Positions 1-11,290 are shown, counted from the stretch's first letter. The stretch is 64,000 bases of DNA from Corallium rubrum (GCA_964035015.1 OZ036002.1:899501-963500); one strand, 5' to 3'. Numbers and translations are program-made. The notes: generated from the sequence alone by a model not told the origin.

Positions 1-1495
1 CACATTTGTTCCCAGAGTCACAGAATAAAGAAGTAACTAGTCGTTTAATATCATACAGTAACTCTGATAATGAGTTTTCGCGTTGTGGTTCGCGCTTCCC
101 AACGAACTAATTGCGAACTTCGTAACGAACTTAATTCTGAACATTTTGGAGAAAAGCCTGACAAGTGAGTTGCAAATGATTGTTGTTGTCTTTGTAAATA
201 TGTAATACTGTAGTTTTAGACAAAATCTTTTGTAAAAACGAGAGAACATGTCTTAAATATATGTTTTAAAATGTTCAAAATTTTGCTCATATATGATGTC
301 AGATAGCGGGAAATGCCATTTCAGACTCAAATTTCAAAAATTTTCCGGGGAGCATACCTCCAGAACCCCCTAGAAATTGGACACTCTTACTACCCCCCTG
401 AATAAAAAATTCTGCCTACGGCCCTGTGTTGTTAGTGTTCGAGAGGTCAGTTTTATTTATACATGTTAGCAAAGACTATGCAGCAAATTTACTTCAATGA
501 AATTCATTTGCCTGCTTTAGTTTATCAGCGAGCTGTTTCGACCAATGTATTCCAAGAAGGAATGAAAACTGAAGTAAAATATGTTAAGAGGTCGGCATGA
601 ATATTGAAATTGTGTCTACAAAATAAATAAATAAAAACCCCATTTATAGCTCTTCTTTATCTCACTAATAGGAAACAGTTGATCTGGTTTATCAGATCTA
701 ATAAAATTTAGATCTGATAAACACTGCTGCTCATGTTTTAAATATTACACATAAAATACTGGATAAATATAATCTAAGGCAACTGGGTTGGTTGGAGGCT
801 TACCTACATGAGCCAAAACAAGACGCCTGCTCAGGCGTTCACTCGGGCTACTGATTTCTGAAAGCTTGGCGCGTAGCCTATGCGTACTCTAACAAGACTA
901 TATGGCAATGGCAATGCATAATTGCATATATTTTAACAAATAGAATTTATGGTCTTATATGAACTGCAGCAGTGCAGAAAGCGCCGAAGGTTTGCTAATG
1001 TACATGTATTAAAACAACAAGCTAGGCCGTTTTTCTGAAAATTAAACAATGGATCTAATATATTTAGTAGACAAAACCTATAGTGTCGGATTCGGCAGAT
1101 TCAAGCGATCATTTTGATATAGAATTTATTTAAATTCGGACAAACAGAAAATATTTAAACATGTTTTGAAACACACGTTTTCAAATGTAATACGACACGC
1201 GACACCTACGCGATATCTGGACATGCACTGAACAGTTCAACATATTATTCGGTGCTTAATTGCCGCCGAGCGTCAGCGAGGCAGCTCACTAATCTTGACA
1301 TGGGTTACTGTGCCTCATGTCCAGGCCTCTTTGCCGAGCTATGTATAGTCAACGGAATCGAGATTTTTCGAGGGATGTTTATTTGTATGTTGACTATTTT
1401 ATGACGTTTTGTGACGTAGGAAGTTTCTTTCTACAACGTACATCACATACGCCAGAAGGATTTGCTGTGACAAATTGCATGTGCGTTTGAAGTTT
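1..1495. other. Non-coding, no gene recognised
   Basis: No convincing coding region is seen; the only open frame near the start is short and lacks recognisable motifs. The stretch holds AT-rich sequence and a short perfect hairpin (687-722). It ends at the simple repeat that forms the LINE tail. Confidence 0.6.
687..722. repeat. Perfect 15-bp inverted repeat
   Basis: Two 15-bp arms, GTTTATCAGATCTAA and its exact complement, flank a 6-base loop. There is no poly-T run after it and no gene nearby, so a terminator or regulatory role is not supported. It may be the remnant of a palindromic MITE. Confidence 0.7.
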
Positions 1496-1732
1496 GTAGA
1501 TAGATAGATAAGATAGATAAAAACTTTATTTAGACACGTTAGCCACTTCAACAATTGCTGATCTCCGAGTGGGACGTGTTAAAAAACAAATTACAAATAT
1601 TTACAGCAAAAATAAGTTATTTTAATTATTTAGTTATTTACAAAGTTTATTATGCTTACATATATATACTAAAGTCACACAATATTAAATAATTTAAATG
1701 AGTAGAAATCTACAATAGAATCACATAATTAA

Positions 1733-3868
1733 TTAATTATTCCCTAACAGGCTGGCGTAAGAAATGTTTTTATTGAATAGCGATAGGGATTCACTATTTC
1801 TAGCTTGGTCGGACAATGAATTCCAGATTTTTGCTCCACTGAAACTAATACTCTTTTTGAGATAATTAGATCTCGGACGTGGCAGGAAAAGAGTAGAGCG
1901 TGATCCTCGTAAATTATGATCATGAACACTAATTGATTTTTGGAAAATTTCTGTAAGTTTTATAGGTACCATGTTGTGAAGAATTTTATACATGAGCCTA
2001 GCTTTAATTTGAGCCCTCTGTTCCTCTAAAGTTTTCCAATCAAGAAGATTAAGGGCAAGGTTCGATTGACCATGCTCATTTTTGCAATTCATTATGATTC
2101 TGGCAGATCTATTATGAAGTTTCTGCAGGCGATCTGAAAGACCGATGTTAATTGAGTCCCATACTTCACAACAATAATCAAAATGAGGTTGCACTAGAGC
2201 ATAATAGACTAATTTTAGAGTGCTTTGGTCGGTGTAATTTTTTATCCTTTTTAACGCGCCTATTCCAGCCGATATTTTCTTCGATATCTGGTCAACATGT
2301 TTGTTCCATGCTAAATGCTCGTCTATTTGAACTCCAAGAGCTTTGGTTACGCGAACTCTTTTAATCGGTTCATCTCCAACAAAAACATTAGGTTCTGAAC
2401 CCAAGTTTCTGGTGTTATGAACCGAACCGATTAATAGATATTCTGTTTTGACAATATTTAGACTGAGTTTATTTGCAGCAAGCCACTCCTTAACATTCCG
2501 CAGATCAAAATTCACAGCCCCTTCTACTTCATCAATTGATTTACCACATGCTGTTAAGTTCGTGTCATCAGCAAACATACGAGTTGTTGTAAACTCCAAA
2601 CAATTAGGTAAATCATTAATATACATTAAGAACAGAAGTGGGCCGAGAATTGATCCTTGAGGAACTCCACATTTAATTGTTTTTGGGTTAGATAATTTAC
2701 CATTTACATAGCACATCTGTGAGCGGTCAGTAAAGTAGGATTTGAATAGATTTAAGGCCGTATCACAAATGCCGTATAATTTAAGTTTGGATAATAATAA
2801 TCCATGGTCAACTGAGTCGAAAGCCTTTTTTAGATCTAAGAAAACGACAAGATTGTATAAGCCACGATCCATGTTTACGTACCACTCATTGGTGCAGTCA
2901 AGTAAAGTTGACATAGTAGAATGAAAACGCCTAAAGCCAAACTGATGCTTGGACAATAGATCATTTCTCATTAAATATTCATATAGTTGCTCGTATAATA
3001 GTTTTTCAAAAACTTTACTAATAATTGGTAATATTGAAATTGGACGATAATTGTCCAATATGTTTTTAGGACCTTTTTTGTGAAGAGGAGTGACTCGTGC
3101 AATCTTCCAGTCTGATGGAAACAACCCGGTTTCAATAGAACAATTAAATATCTTGGTCAACGAGTCTGTGATAACTGGGGCAGCTAATTTAAGAACTTTA
3201 GCGGGTATTTTATCAACACCAGTGGCTTTAGAAACTTTTTATTTACTTAGCAATTTAAAGACTTTTGAAGAGCTAACGGCTTGAAAATCAAATGTTATGT
3301 TGTCAGGCTTATTAATATAATCTTCAAAATTATCATTGCTACTACCAATGGCAGTTGCAATGGCTGGACCAACATTCACAAAATAATCGTTAAAACATTC
3401 AGAAATTTTAGTTGGTGATGAAAGTGTATCTTGATCATATTTTATTTCATTAATAACAGTATCTTTCCGTTTACGTCCGAGAATGTCATTAACCGTTTTC
3501 CAAGCTTGTTTTGGATCATTTTTTTGATTTCCTATTTTATTTCTATAATATCCAACTCTAGCTTCTCGCATCGCAATGTTGACACCGTTTCTATAAGATT
3601 TATACTGCTCCCAATCGACTTTCGAGTTTGTTGATATTGCTCGTTTTTTAAATTTATCCCTATTAAACATTTTATTCCTGATATCTTTCGTTAACCATGG
3701 AACACTGCCTTTGTTTCTTACTCTTTTGGATCTTAAGGGCGCATGTTTATCAAGAGTATTTACAAAGAGATCCTTCCACGACGGCGATGGATTTTCTAAA
3801 TTGGCAATTGCAATGAATCGAGAACTGGTGAATGTTCTTGTTAAACCTCTGACGTCTGAACTTGAACA
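1733..3868 (-). pseudogene. LINE reverse transcriptase ORF2 fragment with an in-frame stop
   Basis: This is the RT of a non-LTR retrotransposon, which would copy the element's own RNA at a nicked chromosomal target. Visible motifs, in order, are the linker with a Pro-Trp-Leu signature (about 3690-3720), NYRPIS, the KKAFDSVDH block, GVPQGSILGPLLF and the catalytic FADD box, followed by the usual C-terminal region ending at 1733. One nonsense codon (TAA, 3239-3241) separates the linker from the RT in the same frame. The 5' side is cut by the inserted MITE at 3868. With one stop, an insertion and no endonuclease the copy is dead. The RT domain itself is intact, so it is not very old. Confidence 0.88.
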
Positions 3869-4733
3869 TGGGGTGAGGCGGTTTTTATAAAAAACCGAAA
3901 ACCGAAAACCGCCCGAAAAACCCCGAAAAAACCGAGTGAACCGACTTTTTTAAAACGCGTTCGAAACCATAGTTAAAAAAACATGCATGATGCTACTCGC
4001 GCAAGATTTCAGTTTCAAAAACAATTGTATTGATTATAACATCCTAACTACGAATTACAAAGAAACATGCAGTATATAAGATAAATTTTACATTTAGGAG
4101 AATCGTCCGGTTTTTCGGCTTTCTTGAAGAAATGCCAAACAGCACTTTGGCTCATTTTGGCAGAGAAATGTTACCAGTAACCAACAGTTTCGGACAGCGT
4201 AACAAAGTATTCCAAGTTTCAACGAACGGTTACTTAAAAAGGCAAAGCTGAAAGAGCACGAGTTGAAAATATATGCGATATAACATTGAAAGCGAAAATT
4301 GGTTAATTATTCATGTTACGCTCCAACTGTTTATGAGTCATACACCAATTTTACTTTAGACCTGACCTGTCGTCGCAGAGGTCCGCCTTCATTTGAGCCA
4401 GTCAAAATTCATCTTCGTTTGATCCGCTTATGCGTTCAAGCTCGTGCGAATCTGAATCGAAGCCTTTCCGTAATTTCCGTTCTTATATCGGAGATCATAC
4501 CTGCATGGCAATAAACGTACGGTATTTCGAAGACGCAAATCTCTTCAGTCGTTTTCCCGTCAATTCCGTGTGTATACGCAACAAAAACCCGTGTAAGTAT
4601 GGTTTGATTTTATTGAAATACCGATTTTTCTTTCGATTTTTTCGGTTTTCCTCCGAAAGCAACATCGGTTAAATCGGTTTTCAAAAAACACCAGGTTTTT
4701 TCGGTTTATCGATTTACCGCCTCACGTACCCTA
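3869..4733. mobile_element. hAT-like MITE inserted in the LINE
   Basis: The 865-bp element has imperfect terminal inverted repeats: TGGGGTGAGGCGG at one end and, on the complement of the other end, TAGGGTACGTGAGGCGG. Both ends are rich in AAACCGA-type subrepeats. It is flanked by an exact 8-bp duplication CTTGAACA (3861-3868 and 4734-4741), the hAT signature. There is no transposase ORF, so movement would depend on an enzyme from elsewhere. The LINE reading continues across the empty site, which supports the boundaries. Confidence 0.85.
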
Positions 4734-4790
4734 CTTGAACACACTTGTGAACTTCTTATAATTTCGGTGAGGAGAGTTTATCTTGTCGAG

Positions 4791-5227
4791 GTAAATTATC
4801 AATTTTTACAACTGTCAACTGTGTTTCTTGGTAGGAGATTTCACGGTTGTTTTCTTCATTCCTATTTCTAGGTGTATATTGGTGTGGGTTCATTGTGTTT
4901 GCATTGATCAACATTCTGATCAGACGCTACTATCTGCGTGTATATATTTTGACTTATGCAAATTCTGTAAAATAATATGATGGGCTCAATGGTGCATTGC
5001 TGTATAATTTTATTAAAGCTCTAGATTTGTCAAAACATTGACAGTTTTGCCACAGCATCAGAGCAAGAGGCGTGATTATTGAATTATACATGTGTATATC
5101 TTGTCAAAACCCTTGCCATATGTCAAGCGATAAGCTATAGTAACTTGTAGTTTTCAATCTTATAATTAAAAAATATAGAAGAGATGTGTAAATACTCTAT
5201 CTCTGTAATTAATTTAAATTTTTGGAC
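4791..5227. other. Non-coding spacer
   Basis: AT-rich sequence between the LINE remnant and the hAT element. Part may be decayed 5' LINE sequence, but no frame can be followed. Confidence 0.4.
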
Positions 5228-5235
5228 TTTCCAGC

Positions 5236-6817
5236 CAGGGGCGTAGCGTGACCATTTTGACTGGGGGGGTGTAACGTCTAAGTTTTACCGACGAACACGT
5301 GGCCGTGGACGCTCCTCCGGAGAAAAGTATCTAGGCACGAGGTTATATATACATACGAAATCCACCGTTATAGCTTCATGTTTTAATATTTATTTTGCAT
5401 AAACACCTTTATCATAATTATATATCACTATTCACTAAATAAGTGTCATAACATATAAACTATCGTTGGTTGCAACTTGCGATCCTATAACTCCGCTATA
5501 AGTCTATAAGTAAAACAGTTAGTCATTGTAAATCTACAAATACAATGCACTGTATCTTCAATCACAAGACAGTGTAGTAAATCATAAAAAAGTACAAAAC
5601 GCGCATGCTGCATGCATTATCGTTTTAAATTTTAACTTTCCTTTGCATATGGACCACGGGTCGGCAAGTTTATCCAGGTCAAGGCAGTCCAAAATGTCAT
5701 TTGCACTGGATAAAATCATTAAGTCATCAAGACGATCTTCTTTCATTGTCGATCTCAGATGGTTCTTTACCAGCCTTAACTTACTGAAGGAACGTTCATT
5801 GCTTGCGACGGATACTGGAATGGTCAACGCTAATTGGTAAGCTTTAGCAAGGCTTGGGTGAAAACGTTGCTTCCCGAGGAGACACTTTGCTGCATCCCGT
5901 AAATTCTTTGCACCACTCTTTTCGATGTCATTCCCCATCATTTCGATGTCTGCCAACAATGCATCGGGATCTTTCAAGTCATTGGGAAATATTTTTCCTT
6001 CTTCTAATAACTCGATGACCTCTCCTATCATGCCAGCTAGTTCACAGTCTGCTTTGATAGCCGACGGATTTTGATGTCCACTCTCCGTCTGGCCCGTCTC
6101 ACTAGAACTTCCACGATCACACGAGCTTTCGCTATCAGATGAACTATTAAAAGTTTCCTCATAGCCTGGAGAAGTTTCCATGACAATTGTTTCTTCGAAA
6201 TCGTCAATCTTTTTTCGCTTTTGTTGGCTATCGTTTGAACAGGTTTGTGATGTATGCTCGTCATCAGATTCATTAAAATGGCGTTTAATACTCGACGAAC
6301 TGGGATGACGGACTGAAAAATCACTTTTCCTATCATCTGGTAATGTTGTTTCAGGATCCTCAGGCTCGGGCAGTTCAGTTCTTAGTAATAATTCTGCATC
6401 GCCAGCATCGGATAGCTCATCAGCCTCGGTCTCAAATGGATTCTTTGACTTTGGCGCACCGTCTCCATGTTTTGAGGAATCTGAATTGGGCTGAATAACT
6501 GACAAATCACTTTTCCCATCATCTTGTAAAGCCATGTGGGGAAATCCCACATCAATTAAATCAAACATTTTTACAACTGGGAAACTTTGAACTGTGCCTA
6601 AAAGTCATTTTTACCGACAACCAATTTTAATGTAGACGAACAGTTTACCGATAGCCGACAGGTTTATTTATCACAAGGTTTTCAAACTTCCAGTTTAACC
6701 GATCGGTTTTACCGACGGCTCTAGTCATTACCGACCGACTCCGCGTTTTACCGACTAGTTCAGTAAAAAGTGGGGAGGTGTTACACCCCCCACACCCCCC
6801 CGCACGCTACGCCCCTG
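5236..6817 (-). mobile_element. Small hAT transposon with perfect TSD
   Basis: The ends are a perfect 15-bp inverted repeat CAGGGGCGTAGCGTG, followed by a weaker G-rich inverted stretch. The 8-bp target duplication TTTCCAGC is exact (5228-5235 and 6818-6825). Length is 1582 bp, well short of a full hAT, because the BED finger and the RNase-H-like catalytic core are absent. The single long ORF inside keeps only the C-terminal dimerisation part. This is a non-autonomous derivative. Confidence 0.92.
5582..6568 (-). CDS. hAT C-terminal dimerisation-domain protein, 328 aa, catalytic core missing
   Basis: Residues about 235-305 match the hAT-family dimerisation domain: a Pro-Val-Ser-Val-Ala-Ser-Asn-Glu-Arg-Ser-Phe-Ser-Lys-Leu run, then the LRSTM..DRL block. 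In hAT transposases this region mediates oligomerisation. The rest of the transposase is replaced by about 200 residues of acidic, Ser-rich, disordered-looking sequence with a basic KRKK patch. This part holds two degenerate copies of a DD(G/R)KSD(L/F)SV module (near residues 16 and 79). The ORF is open from end to end inside an element with perfect ends. It could be a decayed transposase piece or a protein able to bind and inhibit or titrate an active transposase; the second is inference. The Met at 6568 is the first in frame. No transposase activity is expected. Confidence 0.65.
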   Translation of the reverse strand: MFDLIDVGFPHMALQDDGKSDLSVIQPNSDSSKHGDGAPKSKNPFETEADELSDAGDAELLLRTELPEPEDPETTLPDDRKSDFSVRHPSSSSIKRHFNESDDEHTSQTCSNDSQQKRKKIDDFEETIVMETSPGYEETFNSSSDSESSCDRGSSSETGQTESGHQNPSAIKADCELAGMIGEVIELLEEGKIFPNDLKDPDALLADIEMMGNDIEKSGAKNLRDAAKCLLGKQRFHPSLAKAYQLALTIPVSVASNERSFSKLRLVKNHLRSTMKEDRLDDLMILSSANDILDCLDLDKLADPWSICKGKLKFKTIMHAACAFCTFL

Positions 6818-6879
6818 TTTCCAGCCTCCTTCGCAGCCAACTCTTTGGGCTCTTATGGTGAAGATGTGAGAAAAACTTG

Positions 6880-7195
6880 GGTGGAGTGGGCAATCTCGCG
6901 TTGAGTGGGCAATCTCGGGTGGAGTGGGCAATCTTGGATGGAGTGGGCAATCTTGGGTCGAGTGGGCAATCTTGGGTTGAGTAGGCAATCTTGGCCGGTT
7001 GAGTGGGCAATCTTGGATGGAGTGGGAAATTTTGGGTCGAGTGGGCAAACTTGGGTGGTGGGCAATCTTATAGATGGAGTGGGCAATCTTGGGTTGAGTG
7101 GGCAAACTTGGGTGGTGGGCAATTTTAGATGGAGTGGGCAATCTCTGGTGGAGTGGGCAATCTCGGGTGGACAATCTTAGGTGGAGTGGGCAAGG
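6880..7195. repeat. Minisatellite, about 19-bp GAGTGGGCAATCTTGGGTT unit
   Basis: About 15 imperfect copies of a GTGGGCAATCTTGG-containing unit lie just beyond the hAT element's right target duplication. Several frames stay open across it on both strands, giving repetitive Pro/Leu- or Gly/Trp-rich translations. These are artefacts of the repeat. Confidence 0.9.
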
Positions 7196-7199
7196 GGGG

Positions 7200-7868
7200 T
7201 GTCACTTTGGCCACAGACTGCATAGAGTTGTCTGTGGAGTAGACTAAACGTTTTTGTCCAATTTGAGGCAGCACTTCACTTGCGATAGTAATTTCTAGTA
7301 ATAATATTATACTTGCATTTTGTAGTTGTTGGACTATGAAGCAGCAGTGCCAGGGCCAACCCGTTTTGAAATAGCTCGTCATATTTTACGTACTAGGTCT
7401 ATCGCGATCGCCGGCGTGTGAAGTTGTAAACACATGTAAGCCTTTGTATTTAACTGAAGCATGTTTATGATGAAGGCAATTGCCAGCCGCATTACTGATC
7501 AACTATAACTCGGTCCCTTGCAAAATGTAAAGCTATTCAAACAAGGAGAAAGCCGTTACCAGGTAAACAGTACGTATATGTTCTTTGATATACTGTGGCC
7601 CTTTCTTGTGTCTCTATAGTGCTCAAGTCAAACAGTTCATAGGTACTGATGTCAACACGGTGCGCATTTTTTCGCGTCTGTAATAAATTCGTCTATTCTG
7701 TCTGCATGGACAAACCTTGTCAGCAACATTACTGATAAACTACTCATGAATTCACCAATACCGTCGGAAAACACCTCAACCCAACTAGATCAAAGGTAAA
7801 ATAACTCGAAAAAATCGAGCACGCAACATGCCTTACAGTTTCGCAAGGCCTGACGTGATGATGCAATC

Positions 7869-7899
<31 letters not shown>

Positions 7900-8200
7900 A
7901 AAAAAAAGCCGAAACCTAGTATATATATATAATCGTTCAATTACTCCAAAATTACTTTCAATGCATTTTTTCAGCTATCGGTGATATTTGTACTCTACTA
8001 CCTGGATAATAATTTTATATAGTCTACTGGGTTGGCGTGAACTCAACATAACCAAGATGAAATCTTTCTGTGAAGTTTGAGTAAGTCAGCTATCTTGTTT
8101 GACTATTCTTGCTGGGGGGTTTCCCACCTCTCTTTAGCTGACGTTAGCGTAAACCGAGTGACATTATAAACAAGAAGAAGAATTCAAAAGAAGACGAATC
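7200..8200. other. Non-coding, with poly-C/poly-A tract
   Basis: No gene is seen. A C homopolymer followed by an A homopolymer lies at 7868-7907, followed by a short TA run. Confidence 0.6.
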
Positions 8201-8221
8201 ACTGCTGTAGAGAAAAGTCTT

Positions 8222-8300
8222 CTGACTGCCCCAACCGGGAATCGAACCCACCATTGAGCTATTGGCACCAGTGATTGGGACTCCCGGCTGAGGTAGTCAG
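8222..8300 (-). repeat. tRNA-like fragment, probably a SINE head
   Basis: On the minus strand an A-box-like TAGCTCAATGG and a B-box-like GGTTCGATTCCCGG lie close together. They are too close and the cloverleaf is incomplete, so this is not a functional tRNA. A tRNA-derived SINE or rearranged tRNA pseudogene fits best. Confidence 0.5.
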
Positions 8301-8671
8301 AAATATCCAATATACTAACCAAAATCAGTAGAGTGTCTTTTCCGGAAGAAAAAGCGGCCAAACGTTTATGTTTTGTGACGTCAACGGCTCGCGATTGCTG
8401 CATGGCGTGTGAACGAATACAACAAAATAGACGAATTCAGTTGAATAAGATGTTAATTTTGAACGTATAGTGTAAAATGAATGTGATACTGTAGTACACG
8501 CCTTTCAAAAAACATCTTGTTCAACAGAATTCGTTAATTTCGTTGAATTCGTTCACACGCCACGCTGCATTCCCGAGCTGTTGACGTCACAAAACATACA
8601 CGTTTGGCTGCCTTCCAGACAATCTTTTTTCTTCCGGAAAAGACTCTACTGATTTTGGTAGTGCTAAATAT
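8301..8671. mobile_element. Fold-back (palindromic) MITE
   Basis: Left-arm sequence (from ATCAGTAGAGT through the CCGGAAGA, TGACGTCA and GCGTGTGAACGAAT blocks) returns in inverted order on the right, with moderate divergence, around a centre near 8480. Arms are about 150 bp. There is no ORF and no target duplication I can fix. Confidence 0.75.
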
Positions 8672-8705
8672 CGCACACATTACTGGGGGATATCTAATCC
8701 AAATT

Positions 8706-8766
8706 AATTTAACTAGGATAACTAGGATAACTAGGATAACCAAGATAACTGGGATAACTAAAATAA
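8706..8766. repeat. 10-bp tandem repeat, AACTAGGATA
   Basis: About six imperfect copies of AACTAGGATA-type units. Short open frames across it are repeat artefacts. Confidence 0.8.
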
Positions 8767-8815
8767 CTAAGGTCGACTTCCAGGTTATTACTTTGTGTTT
8801 CGCGCACGAACATGC

Positions 8816-8890
8816 ATTAGGGTTAGGGTTAGGGTTAGAGTTAGGGTTAGGATTAGGGTTAGGGTTAGGGTTGGGGTTGGGGTTGGGGTA
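8816..8890 (+). repeat. Interstitial telomere-like TTAGGG tract
   Basis: About twelve TTAGGG or near-TTAGGG units (with TTAGAG, TTAGGA and TTGGGG variants) decay into related G-rich sequence. Many metazoans, including cnidarians, use TTAGGG telomeres. The degenerate variants and internal position argue for an interstitial tract, not a chromosome end. Confidence 0.85.
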
Positions 8891-8963
8891 GAATTAGAAT
8901 TGAGATTAGGATTAGGTTTGAGGATTAGGGTGTTTTCAGGGTCAGGATCAGGATCAGAGAATA

Positions 8964-9065
8964 AACTAGAAATACATAAATGCAATATCCCCTCGCTCGC
9001 TTTTACAGCACCCCCCCCCCCCCCCCCCCCCTTGCGCTCTTTTTTATTGGAGGCCTGGAAATAGC
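8964..9065 (+). repeat. Dispersed repeat (ACTAGAAATACAT family), copy 1
   Basis: It starts with ACTAGAAATACATAAATGCAA and runs through a CCCCTCGC block into a poly-C tract (9009-9031). A related copy lies at 11523-11630 and an inverted one near 53246-53275. All three share the start and the CCCTCG-like block. Non-coding; family unknown to me. Confidence 0.6.
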
Positions 9066-9296
9066 TACTCCTGTCGCAACGCATTCTCGTACCCAGATCC
9101 TCGCGAATGGTCGGAACGATGAAAATATAGTTTTAATTATGGTAGAATATTTGAAATAAAAAAAACACTATTTTTTTTGAAGAAAAATGCCACAAAGAAC
9201 AAAGAAAAATTTAAGGATGATATTTCGTAAAATATGTTGAGATGAAGAAAATTGCACGTTACCACCAGGGTTTGAACTCAATCTCGTTATAATTTT

Positions 9297-10410
9297 ATTA
9301 AAATATATATATGTTATTTACCGGCTGGGAGGTCCGTATAGAGAAATATTTCCCGAGGTCTCAAAAACTGCCCGAGGCCGCAGGCCGAGGGTCGTTTTTG
9401 AGACCGAGGTAAATATTTCTCTATACGGACCGACCAAAACGGTAAATAACATATTTATTTTTTTTATTAATCGTACGATTTATAATTTACATAATTAAGT
9501 AAATTAACATAATTAATTGCGTAATCGACGTGACATTCACGTGATATTCAAAAGTCCAAAGTTTATCGTTCGACAGTAAACAACTGCCGACATGCAGTCT
9601 GACAGGGAAGCTTGGAACGTCTTTTGTGATAAAAAAACAGTCAAAACTTGAAGATCCAGTGCTTTTAAAGTTTAGTTGATAAAGATTCTTCGTCCTTCTT
9701 CGTCGCTTGCTCGTTTTTGGCTGTTCGTTTGGAAAATCGCTTTCAGTACTCGGCTGACTGCATGGAAATTGAAAGGAGTGGGTCGTTCGAGTTTGAAGAC
9801 GAAAATGCTTGTAGGAAGCCATTTGAAACTTTTTTCAAAGACATGACACGATACGAGGTTGGCATGTGGAAAATATTTGACTAAAGGGTAAAGACTTGTA
9901 GCGGTTTTGTTGTTGGACAACAGAAGAATGACAGTTTAGTATCAAAAGGTTTCAGCTTTTCTGTCCTCTCGTGGTATGTTTTTTTAATATATACTTCTAT
10001 ATAGTTTCATTTAGTGATTCAAAATACTGTGTTCACAAGTTTATGTATGTTTTGCCTATTGTTTTAAACTGTTTTCATACGTCGTTGAGCAATAATACTT
10101 TAAAACTTTATAAATGTCGCTGGCTGAAATTTTGCTTTTTCACGGCATTCTCGCTTTCTTTTAAAATTCGCTGTTTTCACACGAAGTTGTCAAAGCGATT
10201 TGGATAATAAAACTCATTTGTATCCCCGTAGCTCTCTGTTGAATATATTTTTTTCTGTGGCAAGCGAAATAGTTATGAAAATCGATCAATTTTACGGCCT
10301 ATAAAACACATTAAAAAATTATCTCGAGCGGTCCGTACGGGCTCATACGGACCGCTCGTTAACCAATCAGAAAGCAGGATTTGGTAGGATACGGACCGAA
10401 AAAAAATAAT
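9297..10410. mobile_element. GTCCGTAT-family repeat, long copy
   Basis: The left part (9309-9454) is a near-perfect inverted repeat with arms of about 70 bp around GGTCCGTATAGAG. The right end has ACGGACCGCTCG, an AACCAATCAGA motif and TACGGACCGAAAAAAAATAAT. The middle (about 9573-10300) is homologous to 19000-20040. Shorter relatives with the same CCAATCAG plus A-rich end lie at 40080-40202, 46190-46297 and near 17040-17110. No transposase is present. Short open frames here are not conserved between the two long copies, so it is treated as non-coding. Confidence 0.75.
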
Positions 10411-10766
10411 AGGGTTATATTTTACAGTTCTTTCTTCCCATGTTTACAAAGAACATCGCTTGGTATCTAAAAATATTTGCATTTTGAAAACTACTCAAAC
10501 TATATTCATTTATGGCATTTTAAATTTACTTAAACTAATATAACAAAAACAATTTTTCGCAAACCGACGACGTTACCACCACACTACTGAAGCATGCATC
10601 ATAATTTTATTAAAATTTAGGGTTATATTTTACAGTTCTTTCTTCCCATGTTTACAAAGAACATCGCTTGGTATCTAAAAATATTTGCATTTTGAAAACT
10701 ACTCAAACTATATTCATTTACGGCATTTTAAATTTATTTAAACTAATATAACAAAAACAATTTTTC
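10411..10766. repeat. Direct duplication of about 148 bp
   Basis: The stretch beginning AGGGTTATATTTTACAG at 10411 recurs at 10619, nearly identical for about 148 bp, separated by about 60 bp. Confidence 0.9.
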
Positions 10767-11290
10767 ATTTTGAAATCTGAATTGCTGAAAGTGTTTTCAC
10801 ATACATGTTAATAAATATTCAGTTCAACAGCATTTGTAGTCTTTGTACGTTTTACAAAAGAAGAAATGTTCCTTCTCCATTTTTATGCTAAATTATAAAC
10901 AACCGCTATAAGTCATATGTAGTTTTACAATAAGAAAGCCATTTAAAAGGAGATAAGACGGCAGCCACAGGTAAAAAATACGACGTAACGGGCATTGGCA
11001 AGAAAAAACATGCACTGCCGGATATGATACGTACTTCAAGGACACACAAAATATAAAACACAATTAACAGTGATAGATGTAAACAGGGAAACTCAACAGT
11101 TTTGCTACTAAGTGTCCATGATTATTGAGAGCGACTGCTCTATATTTTTACCGTAGCTTTATAAACTTTTCGGCCTTTGTCTTCGTTTCTTTCGAGTTTT
11201 GGTTTGACGGGTTTCCTTTTAGTCAAGTCTGAAGACTTTATATACGTAAACGTTGACTTGTTTCTGTTCTTTTGAAAAGGATACGTATCC
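10767..11290. other. Non-coding spacer
   Basis: AT-rich, with no motif-bearing ORF. Confidence 0.5.

Larger units (their letters stand above)
1496..4790 (-). mobile_element. Jockey/CR1/L2-group LINE, 5'-truncated and interrupted
   Basis: The element lies on the minus strand. Its 3' end is a short GATA/TATC-type simple repeat (1496-1520) next to an AATAAA-containing tail, as in CR1/L2-type LINEs, which often end in short tandem repeats rather than long poly-A. The body encodes the region between endonuclease and reverse transcriptase, then the RT and its C-terminal part. A hAT-like MITE splits it at 3869-4733; the reading continues for a few codons on the far side (to about 4760) and is then lost, so the endonuclease is not recognisable. 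The exact clade is not certain. Confidence 0.8.

Noticed and set aside
6880..7195. CRISPR-like array
   Set aside because: Units are contiguous with no unique spacers and the genome is eukaryotic; an ordinary minisatellite.
6755..7382. Several overlapping open frames with PTP/HPRLPT or GNLGWSGQ repeats
   Set aside because: All arise from the minisatellite at 6880-7195, on both strands at once.
8816..8890. Chromosome end
   Set aside because: The tract is short, degenerate and flanked by long non-telomeric sequence on both sides.
9487..9920. Two minus-strand ORFs in the GTCCGTAT repeat
   Set aside because: The homologous copy at 19.1-19.4 kb has indels that break both frames, so no protein is conserved.
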